A stretch of DNA of 8,803 bases, taken from CAXMQS01 sp036446035 (GTDB lineage: Bacteria > Actinomycetota > Acidimicrobiia > Spongiisociales > JAOTWH01). The stretch lies in assembly GCA_036446035.1 (NCBI GenBank), contig JAZFSG010000103.1, forward strand, positions 1-8,803. Reading direction: 5' to 3'. Below the pieces are notes generated by a model, which did no database searches, had not been told where the DNA came from, and worked only from the letters and a program-made list of their open reading frames with translations. Positions within the stretch are counted from its first letter, which is position 1. Each line of letters starts with the position of its first letter. Made by a program: the position numbers and the translations under genes. This document shows positions 5,851 through 8,803 of this stretch, piece by piece.

Positions 5851-6390
5851 GGTCGACCGCGACGAGCGCCGGCCGGATCAACCGCCCCCGCAGCGTGTAG
5901 CCGCGGCGCAGCTCTTCGCTGACGACCAGATGAGCGCCGGCGTCGGGCGGCGCCTGTGCCGCTTCGTGCACCGTTGGGTCGAAAGGCTCACCTATAGCCG
6001 CGATGGGTTCGAGCCCCTCTTTGGCCAGAACCGATACCAGCAGTTCGTAGGTACTCCACATGCCGGCAAGCAGCTTCTCTTCGGCTGGGGTTTGCGCCTC
6101 GTGTGTGAACGCAGCCTCGAAGCTGTCGACAACGGCCAACATCTCCAGGACGACTCGTTCCGAGGCGCGCTCGACGATGTCGACCTGATCGCGTTGCACT
6201 CGCTTGCGATAGTTGTCGAACTCCGCCGCCACCCGCTGCAGGTCGGCGAAGACCGTCTGCGCCGCCTGGCGCTCCTCGGCCAATTGACCGAGGAGCTGTT
6301 CGTTGGCGGCAGCAGGGTCGCCGGGGAGGCCAGCGTCGTCTATGAGCTCGCCTTCGACGACCTTGCCCTCGATTACCTCGTCCTCGGAGC

Positions 6391-6394
<4 letters not shown>
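5843..6394 (-). CDS. grpE: GrpE nucleotide-exchange factor
   Basis: 183 aa, starting with GTG that overlaps the dnaK stop as GTGA. GrpE dimers release ADP from DnaK. An acidic, probably disordered N-terminus (1-27) is followed by the long dimerising helix (about 30-95) with AAEFDNYRKRVQRD. The C-terminal beta domain carries the family signature: GEPFDPTVHEA (135-145) and RRGYTLRGRLIRPALVAV (163-180). Length is normal. The short motif VVEGELIDD (12-20) resembles the DnaK C-terminal tail encoded just upstream. The gene is translationally coupled on both sides: a 4-nt overlap with dnaK and 8 nt with dnaJ. Confidence 0.95.
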
Positions 6395-8211
<1,817 letters not shown>

Positions 8212-8244
8212 AGTCTTACTCTCCTTGTATCTATTTTCTAAGTC

Positions 8245-8273
8245 ATTATACCACCTATAACCTGAGTCACATA
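8245..8273 (-). promoter_or_regulatory. dnaK operon promoter
   Basis: Read on the minus strand, a perfect TATAAT (8250 to 8245) lies 33 nt upstream of the dnaK ATG. At 17 bp spacing the -35 hexamer is TATGTG (8273 to 8268), a poor match to TTGACA. A strong -10 with a weak -35 fits a repressible promoter. Predicted initiation is near 8238, giving a leader of about 27 nt that contains the AAGGAG ribosome-binding site. Confidence 0.6.
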
Positions 8274-8281
8274 GACTTAGA
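8261..8281. promoter_or_regulatory. HAIR-like HspR operator
   Basis: On the + strand CCTGAGT (8261-8267), seven bases, then ACTTAGA (8275-8281). The HAIR consensus is CTTGAGT-N7-ACTCAAG. The left half matches 6 of 7 and the right half 4 of 7, with exact N7 spacing. It covers the predicted -35 of the dnaK promoter, as expected for HspR repression. A wider 7-bp repeat, CTAAGTC (8238-8244) and GACTTAG (8274-8280), brackets the -10, so a second half-site may lie at the transcription start. Confidence 0.55.
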
Positions 8282-8305
8282 TTCCTGATTTCTTGGGAAA
8301 TGCTC

Positions 8306-8327
8306 AGAACTACAGGCGTGTAGTTCT
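8306..8327. repeat. Perfect 9-bp inverted repeat upstream of dnaK
   Basis: AGAACTACA (8306-8314), GGCG, TGTAGTTCT (8319-8327). It is a perfect dyad centred about 105 nt upstream of the dnaK ATG and about 45 nt beyond the -35. It lacks a T-tract and does not match the HAIR, CIRCE or LexA consensus. It may be an operator for an unidentified regulator or a hairpin. Confidence 0.45.
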
Positions 8328-8339
8328 AGCCTCACCGCC

Positions 8340-8701
8340 ATGGCAAGGAGACGTCGAATTGAGAGGTCCAAAGATGGGTGGACGCCGCGGCGCACCCCAA
8401 GCCGAGGTCGGCGTCCTGCCTCGGCCCCGGATTTCACCCGACCGCATGCCGGAGCCCCGCGGGGCTAGGTAGCCCCGGCGCCCTCGATCGGTTCCCAGCC
8501 GATGCCATCAGGATTTGTGACGAGAGCGAAGCGACCGTGCTCCAATCGGAGACCGACTCGACGTTCCCCCCGGCGGCCTCGAACCCGCAGAGGACGAGGC
8601 CGAGGAAGACACGCTTGGTGGCGAGCCTCTCTTCGGACCTGGTGCTGCCAACCCCAATGAGGCTGGGATCGTGAGAATGCGGCCGAACGGCAAGCAGATC
8701 G
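8340..8701. other. About 360 nt without a convincing gene; GC-rich alternative hairpins
   Basis: No recognised gene. AGCCCC-GC-GGGGCT (8453-8466) is a perfect palindrome. Its right arm also pairs with a second AGCCCC (8471-8476) around AGGT, so two exclusive hairpins are possible. Without T-tracts, either could be a terminator in a high-GC genome. Weak coding hints follow. A 37-codon frame (8359-8472, +) starts at TTG 8 nt after AAGGAG. A + frame from 8521 to 8730, acidic and Pro/Gly-rich, has no start codon before its last quarter. A minus frame ending at 8465 has the tail VTNPDGIGWEPIEGAGAT. They conflict with each other, so none is called; the stretch could be a decayed gene. Confidence 0.4.
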
Positions 8702-8803
8702 CTAGGCAGTCTCGGCCAGGGCCCGTTTGATCAACTCGTGATGGCATTGCCGCACGTTGTCGACGTTCACCTCAGCAATGCCCAAGTTCACCCAGGCCGG
8801 TAG
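8702..8803 (-). CDS. C-terminal fragment of an unidentified protein
   Basis: The minus strand is open from the window edge for 33 codons and ends at TAG (8704 to 8702). The translation begins LPAWVNLGIAEVNVDNV and ends in a helical ELIKRALAETA. About 79% of codons end in G or C, as in the neighbouring genes, which supports coding. The opposite strand in register is also open over these bases, so strand choice is not certain. The fragment is too short to assign a family. It would be transcribed toward the hairpins at 8453-8476 and in the same direction as dnaK. Confidence 0.5.
   Translation of the reverse strand, partial: LPAWVNLGIAEVNVDNVRQCHHELIKRALAETA

Noticed and set aside
8306..8327. 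CIRCE or LexA box reading of the 9-bp dyad
   Set aside because: Neither half-site sequence nor spacing fits TTAGCACTC-N9-GAGTGCTAA or the actinobacterial GAAC-N4-GTTC box.
8378..8674. 98-codon + strand frame right of dnaK
   Set aside because: No family resemblance, no convincing ribosome-binding site, and it conflicts with other equally weak frames there.

Overview
This is an 8.8 kb chromosomal segment from a high-GC Gram-positive bacterium, most likely an actinobacterium outside the well-studied orders (an Acidimicrobiia-like lineage is a guess). Three things point that way. The heat-shock operon has the actinobacterial order dnaK-grpE-dnaJ-hspR with a MerR-type HspR. There is a homologue of RsiG, an anti-sigma factor family known from Actinobacteria. 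The DnaK sequence and its acidic tail also resemble actinobacterial DnaK. Nothing indicates a phage, transposon, CRISPR array or RNA gene.

Left block (1-2216, + strand): the C-terminal part of a LytM/M23 metallopeptidase, an RsiG-like protein, a zinc-type L-asparaginase II and a YbjN-domain protein follow one another with gaps of 9 and 31 nt and then a 4-nt overlap, so they look like one transcription unit. The RsiG homologue would link cyclic di-GMP to a WhiG/FliA-type sigma factor. Its two cyclic di-GMP signature helices are unequally conserved.

Middle (2217-4510): a 312-nt non-coding stretch holds a cluster of DnaA-box-like 9-mers, a hairpin, a plausible sigma-70 promoter and a transcribed leader closed by a perfect 12-bp inverted repeat. 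It precedes a PEP mutase/isocitrate lyase-family enzyme. A two-helix membrane protein lies on the opposite strand, almost touching that enzyme gene at its stop codon. An HU gene follows, and its stop overlaps that of a purine-type phosphoribosyltransferase on the minus strand.

Right block (4550-8211, minus strand): dnaK, grpE, dnaJ and hspR are joined by 4-, 8- and 4-nt overlaps. Upstream of dnaK are a consensus -10 (TATAAT), a HAIR-like HspR operator over the -35 region and a separate perfect 9-bp inverted repeat. The expected circuit is autoregulation: HspR, encoded last, represses the operon with DnaK as co-repressor. The DnaJ lacks the zinc finger. The phosphoribosyltransferase lies 39 nt after hspR and may be read from the operon or from its own leaderless promoter.

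Right edge (8212-8803): after the dnaK regulatory region there are about 360 nt with no convincing gene, only GC-rich alternative hairpins and weak short reading frames. The window ends in the last 33 codons of an unidentified minus-strand gene.
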